From Clostridia bacterium (GTDB taxonomy: Bacteria > Bacillota > Clostridia > Oscillospirales > Ruminococcaceae), in assembly GCA_009929695.1 (NCBI GenBank), contig RZZW01000026.1, positions 1 through 44,278 on the forward strand: a DNA stretch of 44,278 nucleotides, given 5' to 3'. The notes under the pieces are model-generated. The model searched no databases. It worked only from the letters and a program-made list of their open reading frames with translations, and was not told where the DNA came from. This document shows, one piece after another, positions 8,781 through 16,930 of the stretch. The first letter of the stretch is position 1. The number at the start of each line of letters is the position of its first letter. The position numbers and the translations under genes are program-made.

Positions 8781-8806
8781 TCGGACGCGCAATGCGCGCC
8801 CCTACA
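8781..8806. repeat. Solo right arm of a GTAGGG-type element
   Basis: This 26-nt stretch ends CGCCCCTACA and contains the self-complementary core GGACGCGCAATGCGCGCC. It matches the right arm of the GTAGGG element family, but no matching left arm is present. It lies in the antiporter leader, next to a complete element. Confidence 0.6.
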
Positions 8807-8833
8807 ATTTTTGATAAATTTGCGGTGAACAAA

Positions 8834-8912
8834 CGTAGGGAACGCATTGTATGCGTTCCGAAACCGACGGTTTGCGCGAAATTATTGGAACGCATACAAT
8901 GTGTTCCCTACG
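8834..8912. repeat. GTAGGG palindromic element, copy 1
   Basis: Two 26-nt arms (8834-8859 and 8887-8912) are inverted repeats with one mismatch, ending CGTAGGG and CCCTACG. Each arm is itself a palindrome built on GGAACGCAT/ATGCGTTCC. The element lies between the riboswitch terminator and the antiporter start codon, so it is transcribed in the mRNA leader. Confidence 0.82.
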
Positions 8913-8916
8913 AGAC

Positions 8917-8959
8917 AAAAAAAGCCGACAACTTCTGCGTTTAGCAGAAGTCATCAGCT
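8917..8959 (-). terminator. Riboswitch expression-platform terminator
   Basis: On the minus strand AGCTGATGACTTCTGC (8959-8944) can pair along all 16 positions, counting G-U pairs, with 8938-8923, across a 5-nt loop. A run of seven T follows. The 5' arm is the conserved 3' end of the aptamer, so aptamer folding and termination should exclude each other. Confidence 0.85.
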
Positions 8960-9001
8960 TAAAAGCGGTTTTGGCGCGTGCCACGGGAGACGTTCATTCC
9001 C
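8917..9001 (-). promoter_or_regulatory. Fluoride (crcB-type) riboswitch
   Basis: Read on the minus strand from 9001, the RNA starts GGGAATGAACGTCTCCC, a variable segment, then AAAACCGC, and then AGCTGATGACTTCTGC. This order matches the fluoride aptamer as I know it: a GGNGAUG-type first stem, AAACCGC, and GCUGAUGACUUCUGC. A terminator overlapping the 3' aptamer strand follows directly, as in the Bacillus cereus example. The expected behaviour is fluoride-stabilised aptamer, no terminator, antiporter on. The first stem departs slightly from the consensus I remember (GGGAATG for GGCGATG). Confidence 0.82.
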
Positions 9002-9009
9002 TTTTTTGT

Positions 9010-9038
9010 ATTCTATCACATAAAACTGCGCTTTGCAA
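9010..9038 (-). promoter_or_regulatory. Promoter of the riboswitch-antiporter transcript
   Basis: On the minus strand TTGCAA (9038-9033), 17 nt, TAGAAT (9015-9010), with TGTGA before the -10 box. The transcript would start only a few bases before the aptamer at 9001. The -35 box lies 9 nt beyond the stop codon of the truncated kinase gene. Confidence 0.78.
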
Positions 9039-9047
9039 CAAAAATAT

Positions 9048-10110
9048 TTACGCTCGCACAGCCAAAATTACATTTTCGTCGCCGACGGGCGCGGCCTTTA
9101 TGTCGATGAAGCGGTTGCCCTTCAGCATTCGCATGCACGCTTCAACGGCGTTTTCAACAAGATTGCTTATTATGATGGACACGTCGCCCTCGTCCTCACC
9201 GAGATTTCTAGGTATCTGCAAATTAGTTTTCACCTCGGTGTCCTGTTTTTTTTGCCTCGGAAATATGGTGGCACAAAACCGAATTTACAGAGTAGTTGTC
9301 GCACACCGGCGGCATTTCAGGCTCGCCGAAGTTTTGACTGTTCGCCTGCAAATATTTGCGTATGCCGTCGCAATCGCCCTTTTCGGCAAGGCTGTCAATA
9401 ACGATAAAATGATGGCGCAAATCATGCGCGGCGCGGCGCGTGCGCAAAATGCCAAGCAGCATTATAACAAAGCTCGTTATCTCAAACACAAACCACTCAA
9501 ACAATATAAAAGCGTTGTACAATGTTCCGTCAAGCTGTGCGTCGCTTGAGTTTGAAAAAATTCTCATTCTGAAAACAGTGACAAAAAGCACGGGAATAAG
9601 CCACTGATATTCCCAAAAGCCCTGTCTTGCTGTTGAAAATATAATTGGGGAAATAAGATTTTTAATGATAATGCAAAGCGCGATAAACGCCGGTAAAATC
9701 ATCAGCAGCACACAGACTAAAAGCACAGTCAAATATGACGTTCCGACAAAAACCTTTACTAGCTTATCCGTCATCATGCGTGCTGCCACCTGCGCTGTGT
9801 CGTACACGCACATTATCGTCATGAGCGTAAAAACATACTGAAAAGCATTTTCACGCGTCGCAATTATGCCTGAAATGAGAATTATAGCCACAAAGGATGC
9901 GGATATTAGCGTAATTGTGGACTGTGTGATAAACCCTTCGCTTGAATAATGCGACGTCACGATGAACGACACGCCTATGCTATACAGCGCCACAGCGCCG
10001 TAAAATGTCCATGTCGGCAGCCATAAATGCTCTTTGAACGGAGATATAGACAGCCACGCCGCGCTCATTGTGATGGCGCAAATCATCAGCGTTATATGCA
10101 CAAACGGCAA
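9048..10110 (-). pseudogene. Sensor histidine kinase (GHKL/LytTR partner), frameshifted and truncated
   Basis: The first frame (10110-9223, 295 codons from a TTG start that directly follows the regulator stop) gives about six or seven membrane segments (1-225) and an H-box DLRHHF (230-234). A run of eight A on the coding strand (9253-9246) then shifts the frame after K288. Reading seven A restores EAKKQDTEVKTNLQIP and continues into the N-box NLVENAVEACMR. That frame stops at 9048 after VILAVRA, before the G-boxes of the ATP-binding domain. So it has both a frameshift and a missing C-terminus. The frameshift could be a sequencing error; the missing end could not easily be. It would have sensed an external signal and phosphorylated the adjacent regulator. 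Confidence 0.85.
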
Positions 10111-10833
10111 CTAAATACCCCCATTCAGCTTAGAAAAGGCGTAGTCTGCATAGCGGTGCTTAAGCGCGCTTTTGCTGCCGCGCGCGATAGGTATGCGCTC
10201 GCCGTTTATCATCAAAAAGTCACGCTCGTCAAGCATGCTCACCTTGTCCATGTTGATAATGCAATTGCGATAGCAGCACAAAAACTGCGGGTAAATTAAT
10301 AAAAGCTTTAAAAATTCGGGAAATGACATGTGGCTTCGCACAACGCTTTCGGCGGTGTGAATTTGTATGTAGTGGTTGTAATAATCAGTAAAAATGATAT
10401 CATCGAGCATGACCTTAGCGTTTTCCCAGCCGGAATTCACCTCGATAAACGCCGAGCAATTTTTTAAAGCGCGCATACACGCCTTGAAAATATCCGCAAG
10501 CTGCTCGTCGGTGTACGGCTTTAAAAGATAGTCAAACGCGCGCACGCGGTAGCTTTGCACGGCGTGCTCAACGCTTGTTGTGCAAAAAATTATAAGGCAG
10601 CCGTCGCCGCTCTCGCGTATTTTCTGCGCTGTGTCCATGCCGTTTATGCCGGGCATATATATGTCGATAAACGCCGCGTCGTATTTCTCGCTCTCAAATT
10701 CCACCAAAAAAGCTTCGCCGCTCTCAAATTCGTCAAGCGTACAAACTATGCGGCTTGTGGTGCAGCTCTCTTTAATAAATGCCGCAAGACGCTCGCGCTA
10801 TTCCTTTGTGTCGTCTATAACCGCAATGCGCAT
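10111..10833 (-). pseudogene. LytTR-type response regulator with premature stop
   Basis: The full frame (240 codons) starts at ATG 10833 after GGAGGT and reads MRIAVIDDTKE, then a TAG at 10800-10798 as codon 12, then RERLAAFIKE onward. The receiver domain keeps D7/D8, phosphoacceptor D57 (FIDIYMPG) and K105 (LLKPY). The LytTR DNA-binding domain covers about 140-235. The only visible lesion is the stop codon, one base from CAG, AAG or GAG. Reinitiation at an internal TTG (10707) would remove the acidic pair. The kinase pseudogene follows with no gap. It is divergent from the transketolase genes. Confidence 0.87.
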
Positions 10834-10909
10834 GATGTGCACCTCCCAAATAGTCACTATAACTATTATTCTACTATAAATATCGTACAAATTCAATAAA
10901 AAATCCACT

Positions 10910-10937
10910 TTGCACACAAATGGATTTGTGATATACT
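10910..10937 (+). promoter_or_regulatory. Promoter of the transketolase operon
   Basis: TTGCAC (10910-10915), 16 nt, TATACT (10932-10937), with the extended TTGTGA before the -10 box. Confidence 0.72.
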
Positions 10938-10967
10938 AGACATGAAAAACTATAAAGGGGAATCTCT

Positions 10968-11816
10968 ATGACACTCAAGGAAAAACTTGCGCTTGCAACG
11001 ACCGCCTGCAAGGTGCGCATAGGTGTAATTGAAGGCACTCATGGCGCTAAAGCGGGGCATCCCGGCGGAAGCCTCGGCGCGGCAGATATGTTCACATATC
11101 TGTATTTTAAGGAAATGAATATCGACCCCCAAGAGCCGAAAAAGCAAGACCGCGACCGCTTTGTTTTGTCAAAGGGTCACACAGCGCCCGGCCTTTATGC
11201 CGCGCTTGCAAACAGAGGCTATTTCCCGGTTGAGGATTTGCCGACGCTGCGCCACGTGGGCAGCTATTTGCAGGGTCACCCGAATATGAACCTTGTGCCG
11301 GGCGTTGATATGTCGACAGGCAGCCTCGGTCAGGGCGTTTCAGTTGCCGCGGGCATGGCAAAGGGCGCAAAATATATGGGCAGTGCCGCAAAGGTGTACA
11401 CGCTTTTGGGCGACGGCGAAATCGAAGAGGGTCAGTGCTGGGAGGCGTTCATGTTCGCCGCGCATTACAAGCTCGATAACCTCTGCGTCATCATCGACTT
11501 AAACGGCCTTCAAATCGACGGCGCGACAAAGGACGTAATGAACTCCGCGCCGGTTGACGACAAAATGAAAGCCTTTGGCTTCAACGTTATAGTCATCGAC
11601 GGCCATAATTTCGACGACATGGAAAAGGCGTTTGCCAACTTCCGTAATACAAAGGACAAGCCCACCTGCATTTTGATGAACACCACAAAGGGCAAGGGCG
11701 TAAGCTATATGGAAAATAATGTCGACTGGCACGGCAAAGCGCCGAACGACGCTGAATTTGAAGTTGCAATGACTGAGCTGAACGCACAGCTTGCGGAACT
11801 GGAGGCACAGGCATGA
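10968..11816 (+). CDS. Transketolase, N-terminal subunit
   Basis: This 282-residue subunit carries the thiamine-diphosphate-binding half of a split transketolase, which moves two-carbon units in the non-oxidative pentose phosphate pathway (EC 2.2.1.1). The diphosphate-binding motif GDGEIEEGQCWEA ... LDNLCVIIDLNGLQ is complete. Also clear are SKGHTAPGLYAALA and TGSLGQGVSVAAGMA. Length matches the clostridial and archaeal two-gene form. The ATG at 10968 follows AAAGGGG. The gene overlaps the second subunit by ATGA, so the two are translationally coupled. Confidence 0.95.
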   Translation: MTLKEKLALATTACKVRIGVIEGTHGAKAGHPGGSLGAADMFTYLYFKEMNIDPQEPKKQDRDRFVLSKGHTAPGLYAALANRGYFPVEDLPTLRHVGSYLQGHPNMNLVPGVDMSTGSLGQGVSVAAGMAKGAKYMGSAAKVYTLLGDGEIEEGQCWEAFMFAAHYKLDNLCVIIDLNGLQIDGATKDVMNSAPVDDKMKAFGFNVIVIDGHNFDDMEKAFANFRNTKDKPTCILMNTTKGKGVSYMENNVDWHGKAPNDAEFEVAMTELNAQLAELEAQA

Positions 11817-12751
11817 GTGAAGTAAAATGTATAGCAACGCGCGAAAGCTACGGCAACGCGCTAAAAGAGCTCGGCGCACAGCACGATAATCTTGTCGTTT
11901 TGGACGCTGACCTCGCCGCCGCAACAAAGACAGGCGTGTTTAAAAAGGTCTACCCCGATAGACATTTCGACTGCGGTATCGCAGAGGCAAATATGATGTG
12001 CGTCGCGGCAGGCCTTGCTACGATGGGTCTTGTTCCGTTTGCGTCAAGCTTTGCGATGTTCGCGGCAGGCCGCGCGTTTGAACAGGTCAGAAACTCGATA
12101 GGCTACCCGAAGCTGAACGTCAAAATTGGCGCGACGCACGGCGGCATCTCTGTCGGCGAGGACGGCGCAAGCCACCAGTGCTGCGAGGACTTCGCCTTAA
12201 TGCGCTCAATCCCGGGCATGGTGGTGTTAAGCCCGGCGGACGACGTTGAGGCAAGAGCCGCCGTCAAGGCCGCATACGCGCACGAAGGGCCTGTCTATCT
12301 GCGCTTTGGCCGCCTCGCAGTGCCTGTTTTCCACGATGAAGAAAATTATCATTTTGAAATAGGCAAGGGCGAGCAGCTCACAGACGGCAGCGATGTCGCG
12401 ATAATCGCAACAGGCTTGATGGTTGCCGAGGCGATTGAAGCTGCAAAAACGCTGAAAGAGCAGGGGATAGCCGCTCGCGTAATCAATATCTGCACAATAA
12501 AGCCGCTAGACGAGGAAATCGTCCTAAAGGCAGCTAAAGAGTGCGGCAAAATCGTCACAGTCGAGGAGCACAGCGTAATCGGCGGCCTCGGCGAAGCCGT
12601 TTGCGGCCTTTTGAGCGAAAAACAGCCAACGCCCGTTAAGCGCATCGGCGTAAACGACGAGTTCGGCCATTCCGGCCCCGCAAAAGAGCTTCTAAAACAG
12701 TTTGGGCTCTCGGCTGAAAACATTGTTAAGACCGTTAAGGAATTTATTTAA
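11813..12751 (+). CDS. Transketolase, C-terminal subunit
   Basis: This 312-residue subunit contains the pyrimidine-binding domain (about 1-170; includes DADLAAATKTGVF, FDCGIAEANM and the conserved GATHGGISVGEDGASHQ) and the C-terminal transketolase domain (about 185-312). It forms the active enzyme with the product of the preceding gene. Its start overlaps that gene by 4 nt. A dispersed repeat and a bidirectional terminator follow. Confidence 0.95.
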   Translation: MSEVKCIATRESYGNALKELGAQHDNLVVLDADLAAATKTGVFKKVYPDRHFDCGIAEANMMCVAAGLATMGLVPFASSFAMFAAGRAFEQVRNSIGYPKLNVKIGATHGGISVGEDGASHQCCEDFALMRSIPGMVVLSPADDVEARAAVKAAYAHEGPVYLRFGRLAVPVFHDEENYHFEIGKGEQLTDGSDVAIIATGLMVAEAIEAAKTLKEQGIAARVINICTIKPLDEEIVLKAAKECGKIVTVEEHSVIGGLGEAVCGLLSEKQPTPVKRIGVNDEFGHSGPAKELLKQFGLSAENIVKTVKEFI

Positions 12752-12784
12752 AAATTGTGATGTGATGCAAACTAAAAGCTTTCA

Positions 12785-12887
12785 CCTCATCAGTCAGCTA
12801 CGCTGACAGCTTCCCCTCAAGGGGAAGCCTACGCGAGAGCCTTCTCCTTTAGGAGAAGGTGGCGCGACGCAGGAGCGACGGATGAGG
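12785..12887. repeat. CCTCATCAG...GATGAGG dispersed repeat, copy 2
   Basis: This second copy of the 6037-6137 element has about 103 bp. The ends and inner hairpins are conserved, and both arms of one inner stem have changed together (CTTCTCC/GGAGAAG here against CTTCCCC/GGGGAAG in copy 1). Confidence 0.82.
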
Positions 12888-12951
12888 TAAGTTTAAAGTA
12901 AACCTAATTGAAATGTCATGCCTTACAGGCAAAGGACGCTTCGCGAATCAT

Positions 12952-12996
12952 AAAAAGTGGCCGCTGCAAATTTGCAGCGGCCACTTATTTTTTATT
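12952..12996. terminator. Bidirectional terminator between transketolase and citrate synthase
   Basis: A perfect 32-nt palindrome (12955-12986, 16-bp arms built on GTGGCCGCTGC) is flanked by an A-run on the left and a T-rich stretch on the right. It can stop transcription from both convergent genes. Confidence 0.85.
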
Positions 12997-14368
12997 TTCT
13001 GTCTTTTAAAGGCACATAATCATCGTGCGGCAGCACGTTTTTATATGCGGGGCGGATTATTTTGCCTGCGTTTATAAGCTCTTCAATGCGGTGCGCGCTC
13101 CAACCGGCTACGCGGCTGATGGCGAATATCGGGGTGTATAATTCAAGCGGCAAATCGAGCATGCTGTAAACAAGCCCGCTGTAAAAGTCGACGTTTGCCG
13201 AGACGCCCTTGTACATTTTGCGCTCGTCCGCTATCACAAGCGGCGCAAGGCGCTCAACGGCGGCGTAAAGCGCATATTCCTTGTCGCGGTGTTTTTCGGC
13301 GGCAAGACGCTGTATAAAGATGTTGAGAACGCGCGCGCGAGGGTCGCTTATCGAGTAAACGGCGTGTCCCATGCCGTAGATAAGCCCCGCCTTGTCAAAC
13401 GCCTCCTTGTGCAGCAAATCGCGCAGATATTTTTCGATTGCCGCCTCGTCAGTCCAGTCCTTGACGTGCTTTTTCATGTCGTCAAACATCTGCACAACCT
13501 TGATATTCGCGCCGCCGTGCTTTGGCCCTTTAAGGCTGCCGAGCGAGGCTGAAACAGCAGAATATGTGTCCGTGCCTGATGAGGTTACAACGTGCATCGT
13601 GAAGGTGGAGTTGTTGCCTCCGCCGTGCTCTGCGTGCAGCACAAGCGCCATGTCGAGCACGCTCGCTTCAAGCTTTGTGTAGCGGCGGTTTGAGCGCAGC
13701 GTGTACAATATAAGCTCCGCCGTTGAAAGGCCGGGCTTCGGGTTGTGAATATAAAGGCTCTTGCCGAGAACATAGTGGCGGTATGCCTGATATGAGTAAA
13801 CGCTCATCATCGGAAACAACGCTATCATCTGCATGCACTGGCGCAAAACATTGTCGATGCTCAAATCATTCGCGGCCTTGTCGTAGCCGTAAAGCGTCAA
13901 AACACAGCGCGAAAGCGTGTTCATCATGTCTGCGGTGGGCGCCTTCATTATTATGTCACGCACGAAATTTGTCGGCAAAGAGCGGTAGCGTTCAAGCTGC
14001 TTTGTAAACATGTCAAGTTCATCAACAGTTGGCAGTTTGCCGAACAAAAGCAGATATGTCACTTCTTCAAATCCGAAGCGCTGCTCTGTCACAAAGCCTT
14101 TTACGATGTCCTCAACGTCTATGCCGCGATAGTAAAGCTTGCCGTCGCATGGCACTTTTTGACCGTCAACCATTTTTGTCGCAACAATGTCGCTGACCTC
14201 TGTCAAGCCCGTCAATACGCCGTTTCCGTTTAAGTCGCGAAGCCCGCGGTTAACCTGATATTTTGTGTAAAGCGCGGGGTCTATGCTGCTGTTGTCGATG
14301 CAAAGCTGTCCAAGCTCCTTGATTTCGGGTGTGATCTCCGAATAATTGATTGATTTGTCAATTGGCAT
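12992..14368 (-). CDS. gltA: Citrate synthase
   Basis: This 458-residue cytoplasmic enzyme condenses oxaloacetate with acetyl-CoA to give citrate (EC 2.3.3.1 type). It is the long clostridial/bacterial form. Family markers include LHAEHGGGNNSTFTMHVVTS, the KGPKHGGAN loop and GMGHAVYSISDPRA with the active-site His region. The ATG at 14368 follows GGAGG; the longer frame to 14455 passes through the -10 box (TATACT at 14419-14414). With the acn-icd pair at 21-24 kb it completes a route from acetyl-CoA to 2-oxoglutarate. I cannot exclude 2-methylcitrate synthase activity from sequence alone. Confidence 0.92.
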   Translation of the reverse strand: MPIDKSINYSEITPEIKELGQLCIDNSSIDPALYTKYQVNRGLRDLNGNGVLTGLTEVSDIVATKMVDGQKVPCDGKLYYRGIDVEDIVKGFVTEQRFGFEEVTYLLLFGKLPTVDELDMFTKQLERYRSLPTNFVRDIIMKAPTADMMNTLSRCVLTLYGYDKAANDLSIDNVLRQCMQMIALFPMMSVYSYQAYRHYVLGKSLYIHNPKPGLSTAELILYTLRSNRRYTKLEASVLDMALVLHAEHGGGNNSTFTMHVVTSSGTDTYSAVSASLGSLKGPKHGGANIKVVQMFDDMKKHVKDWTDEAAIEKYLRDLLHKEAFDKAGLIYGMGHAVYSISDPRARVLNIFIQRLAAEKHRDKEYALYAAVERLAPLVIADERKMYKGVSANVDFYSGLVYSMLDLPLELYTPIFAISRVAGWSAHRIEELINAGKIIRPAYKNVLPHDDYVPLKDRK

Positions 14369-14492
14369 TTTGATACCTCCATTTTCTATATAGATAATAT
14401 TCATGTAGCATATAGTATAGCAGAATTTCATGGAGAAAATGTTAACAAAAGTCACAATTTATACATTTTTTCACAATTTTACAAGGTACACC

Positions 14493-14568
14493 GTAGGGCA
14501 AGGGCTCTGCTCTTGCCGCTTGCAACCGCTAAAGGCTGTCTACGGCAAGAGCAGAGCCCTTGCCCTAC
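14493..14568. repeat. GTAGGG palindromic element, copy 2
   Basis: Two 26-nt arms (14493-14518 and 14543-14568) are perfect inverted repeats with GTAGGG/CCCTAC ends. Each arm folds on itself through GGCAAG/CTTGCC. It lies between the citrate synthase promoter and the end of the BMP lipoprotein gene. Confidence 0.85.
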
Positions 14569-14596
14569 AGATGCTATTGGATAATGTTATTCAAAT

Positions 14597-15688
14597 TTAA
14601 ATTGCAACCTGCTCCACAGCCACCGCTGAAAGCTTTAGCGCGGATATATCAATGACAGCGCCTGCGTCGTCCGTGTCGGCAATTATGTTTGTCGTGATGT
14701 TGTCCGTGTTGCTCATCAGCCGCGCAAATAAATCGTCGTACTGCTCCTGTGTGAACACCGCGAATTTAGATGTGTCCATAGAAAGCGCCACGCCGCCGTT
14801 TGTCACGTCCATCGTCACAAGCTGCCCGCCCGGAAACGCCCCCGCGTAGTAGTCGTCGAGCAGGGAATAGACGGAGTTGTCAATGCATTTTATAGCCGAT
14901 GAAATGACCGTTATCGAGTCCTCCGATTGGTCACTGTCGCAGCCTATCACCTTGCCGCCCATAGCGTCAGACGCCGCAATGACGCTCGCGTTTGCCTGTC
15001 CCGCTGCCGCAAATACACATTCCGTGCCACTCTCGTACCATTTTGAAACAAGCTGCGTCACACTGTCAGACGCGTCAAATGAGCCCGCATAGGTGTATTT
15101 TACGTGTATGCTGCCCGCAGGTAGTGAAAGTTGTGCAGCGGCGTATTCCGCGCCCTGCAAAAAGCCGTAGCCGTAGCGTATCACCGAGCGCACCTCTTCG
15201 CCACCGAGAAAGCCAAGCTGTGTGTAGCCCTCGTTCACAGCGGCATAGCCCGCCATAAAGCCCGCCTCTTCCTCATTGTAGCTCAGTGCGACGGTATTTT
15301 GCGCGATATCCTGCGTGCCGTCAGCGCCTGACGGAGTGTTGTCAACTATCACAAATTTGATATCGGGATATTTTGCTTGATAATTATAAACGGCCTGTGA
15401 AAACTGATAGCCGGGCAAAACTATAAATTTGGCGTCTTTTTTTATTGCTTCGTCGAGAGTTTTTTCAACAGAAGCTGTGTCGTTAGGGTTTTCGAGCGTG
15501 TAATATGCCTTTGAAATGCTGTGCTCCTCGGCATATTTCACAATGCCCTCCCATGCACTTTTGCTAAAGCTGCTAAGTGACGCTTCGTTGTCGGGAGTTA
15601 TAAGTGCAATCGTAGCCTTGCTGCCGCAGCCTGTAAGCAGCGCCGCTGCCATAACAAGCATCAAAGCCAAAGCGGTAATTTTCTTCAT
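14597..15688 (-). CDS. BMP-family substrate-binding lipoprotein
   Basis: This 363-residue lipoprotein has lipobox LLTGC at about residues 17-21, then a periplasmic-binding-protein type 1 fold of the BMP/PnrA-like family. Members bind nucleosides for ABC import. Typical segments are GYQFSQAVYNYQAKYPDIKFV, NEEEAGFMAGYAAV, LGFLGGEEV and the late DVTNGGVAL. It lies about 80 bp after cdd in the same orientation, with deoD before that, supporting a nucleoside ligand. No permease or ATPase for it is in the window. The ATG at 15688 follows AGGAG. Confidence 0.87.
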   Translation of the reverse strand: MKKITALALMLVMAAALLTGCGSKATIALITPDNEASLSSFSKSAWEGIVKYAEEHSISKAYYTLENPNDTASVEKTLDEAIKKDAKFIVLPGYQFSQAVYNYQAKYPDIKFVIVDNTPSGADGTQDIAQNTVALSYNEEEAGFMAGYAAVNEGYTQLGFLGGEEVRSVIRYGYGFLQGAEYAAAQLSLPAGSIHVKYTYAGSFDASDSVTQLVSKWYESGTECVFAAAGQANASVIAASDAMGGKVIGCDSDQSEDSITVISSAIKCIDNSVYSLLDDYYAGAFPGGQLVTMDVTNGGVALSMDTSKFAVFTQEQYDDLFARLMSNTDNITTNIIADTDDAGAVIDISALKLSAVAVEQVAI

Positions 15689-15767
15689 GAATGTTACTCC
15701 TCAATTTTACGCAAAATAAACAGTAAGTATAAGTTAACCATATTTCACCGAATTTTGCAATACCTAA

Positions 15768-16169
15768 TTATTTTGCATCAAGGCTGTTTGCGCCGAATCC
15801 CATAGGAAAAAGTTCACCCAATGTTTTAACTATATATTCATCATCATTTTTAGCCATAATAACCGAAAGCTTTTCACCGCCGAACTCAAAAAGCGCCTGA
15901 CGGCACACTCCGCACGGCGAAATGATGCCGTTGCCCACTATCGCGATAGCTTCAAACTCTCGCTCGCCCTCGCTCACAGCCTTGAAAAGTGCCGTGCGCT
16001 CGGCGCAGTTTGTGGGCGAATACGACGCAAATTCAATGTTGCAGCCTGTGAAAACTTTACCGTCTGTACAAAGCAGCGCCGCGCCAACCTTAAACTGCGA
16101 GTATGGCGCATACGCATTTTCACGCGCTTTTGCGGCTGCGTTTATAAGCTTTGAATAGTCTATGCTCAT
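15768..16169 (-). CDS. cdd: Cytidine deaminase
   Basis: This 133-residue homotetramer-type enzyme converts cytidine or deoxycytidine to uridine forms (EC 3.5.4.5). Zinc ligands C55, C86 and C89 (CAE ... PCGVC) and catalytic E57 are present. Length is normal. It begins 2 bp after the end of deoD, so the two are co-transcribed for nucleoside salvage. Confidence 0.95.
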   Translation of the reverse strand: MSIDYSKLINAAAKARENAYAPYSQFKVGAALLCTDGKVFTGCNIEFASYSPTNCAERTALFKAVSEGEREFEAIAIVGNGIISPCGVCRQALFEFGGEKLSVIMAKNDDEYIVKTLGELFPMGFGANSLDAK

Positions 16170-16171
16170 TT

Positions 16172-16897
16172 TTACTGCCCTTCAAGCACGCTATCTAGCG
16201 CGACTTTTATCATTTTTTCAAGCGAGGTTTGGCGCTGCTGCGCAGTTGCTTCCTCGCATTTTTTTGCAAGGCTGTCTGAAATAGTCACAATGCACGCGGC
16301 GTTTTTGCCAAGATAACGCGCGTTTGCCAAAAGCGCAAAGCTCTCCATCTCAACGCACACACAGCCGTGATTATCTCGCACGGTTTTCCAGTAATCGGCC
16401 TGTTTTTCGCCGTAATAAAACACGTCGCCCGAATGAATTATGCTTTTTATAAGGCTCACGCCGTTCTTTTCGGCGCTTTTAATAAGCCGCGCGTTAAGCT
16501 CTGCACTAACAGGCATAACGCTTTTCTCAAAGCCGTACTGCGTCTTTGCATACGTGCTCTCGCTGTACGCGCCCTCGGATAAAACAACATCAAAAATGTT
16601 AAGCTTTTCGTCGTAAGCGCCCGCCGTGCCTATGCGGATAATGTTTTCAACGCCGTAAAATTTGTAAAGCTCATACGAGTAAATTCCGATAGACGGCATC
16701 CCCATTCCGCTGCCCATGACGGATATCGGCACGCCTTTGTATGTGCCTGTGTATGCGAGCATTCCGCGCACGTCGTTTATGAGCCGCGCGTTTTCAAGAA
16801 ATTTCTCCGCGACAAATTTAGCCCTCAGCGGGTCGCCCGGCATGAGCACCGTCTTGGCAAAATCCCCGATATTAGCACGATTGTGTGGTGTTGGCAT
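16172..16897 (-). CDS. deoD: Purine nucleoside phosphorylase, DeoD type
   Basis: This 241-residue hexameric-type phosphorylase cleaves purine (deoxy)nucleosides with phosphate (EC 2.4.2.1). The N-terminus (MPTPHN, then VLMPGDPLRAKFVAE) and the IRIGTAGAY and VEMESFAL motifs are characteristic; the Asp of the TISDS motif is the expected proton donor. The ATG follows AAAGGGG. It heads the deoD-cdd-BMP lipoprotein unit. A composite repeat lies upstream. Confidence 0.94.
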   Translation of the reverse strand: MPTPHNRANIGDFAKTVLMPGDPLRAKFVAEKFLENARLINDVRGMLAYTGTYKGVPISVMGSGMGMPSIGIYSYELYKFYGVENIIRIGTAGAYDEKLNIFDVVLSEGAYSESTYAKTQYGFEKSVMPVSAELNARLIKSAEKNGVSLIKSIIHSGDVFYYGEKQADYWKTVRDNHGCVCVEMESFALLANARYLGKNAACIVTISDSLAKKCEEATAQQRQTSLEKMIKVALDSVLEGQ

Positions 16898-16930
16898 TAT
16901 AATTTGTGCCCCTTTCTTAAATGGAAAATA

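Noticed and set aside
8851-9549. 232-residue plus-strand frame across the riboswitch and kinase end
   Set aside because: It spans a repeat, the riboswitch and an antisense kinase segment and resembles no protein family.
14501-14560. Terminator for citrate synthase promoter read-through or BMP gene
   Set aside because: The strong palindrome has no T-run on either side and is better explained as a member of the GTAGGG repeat family.
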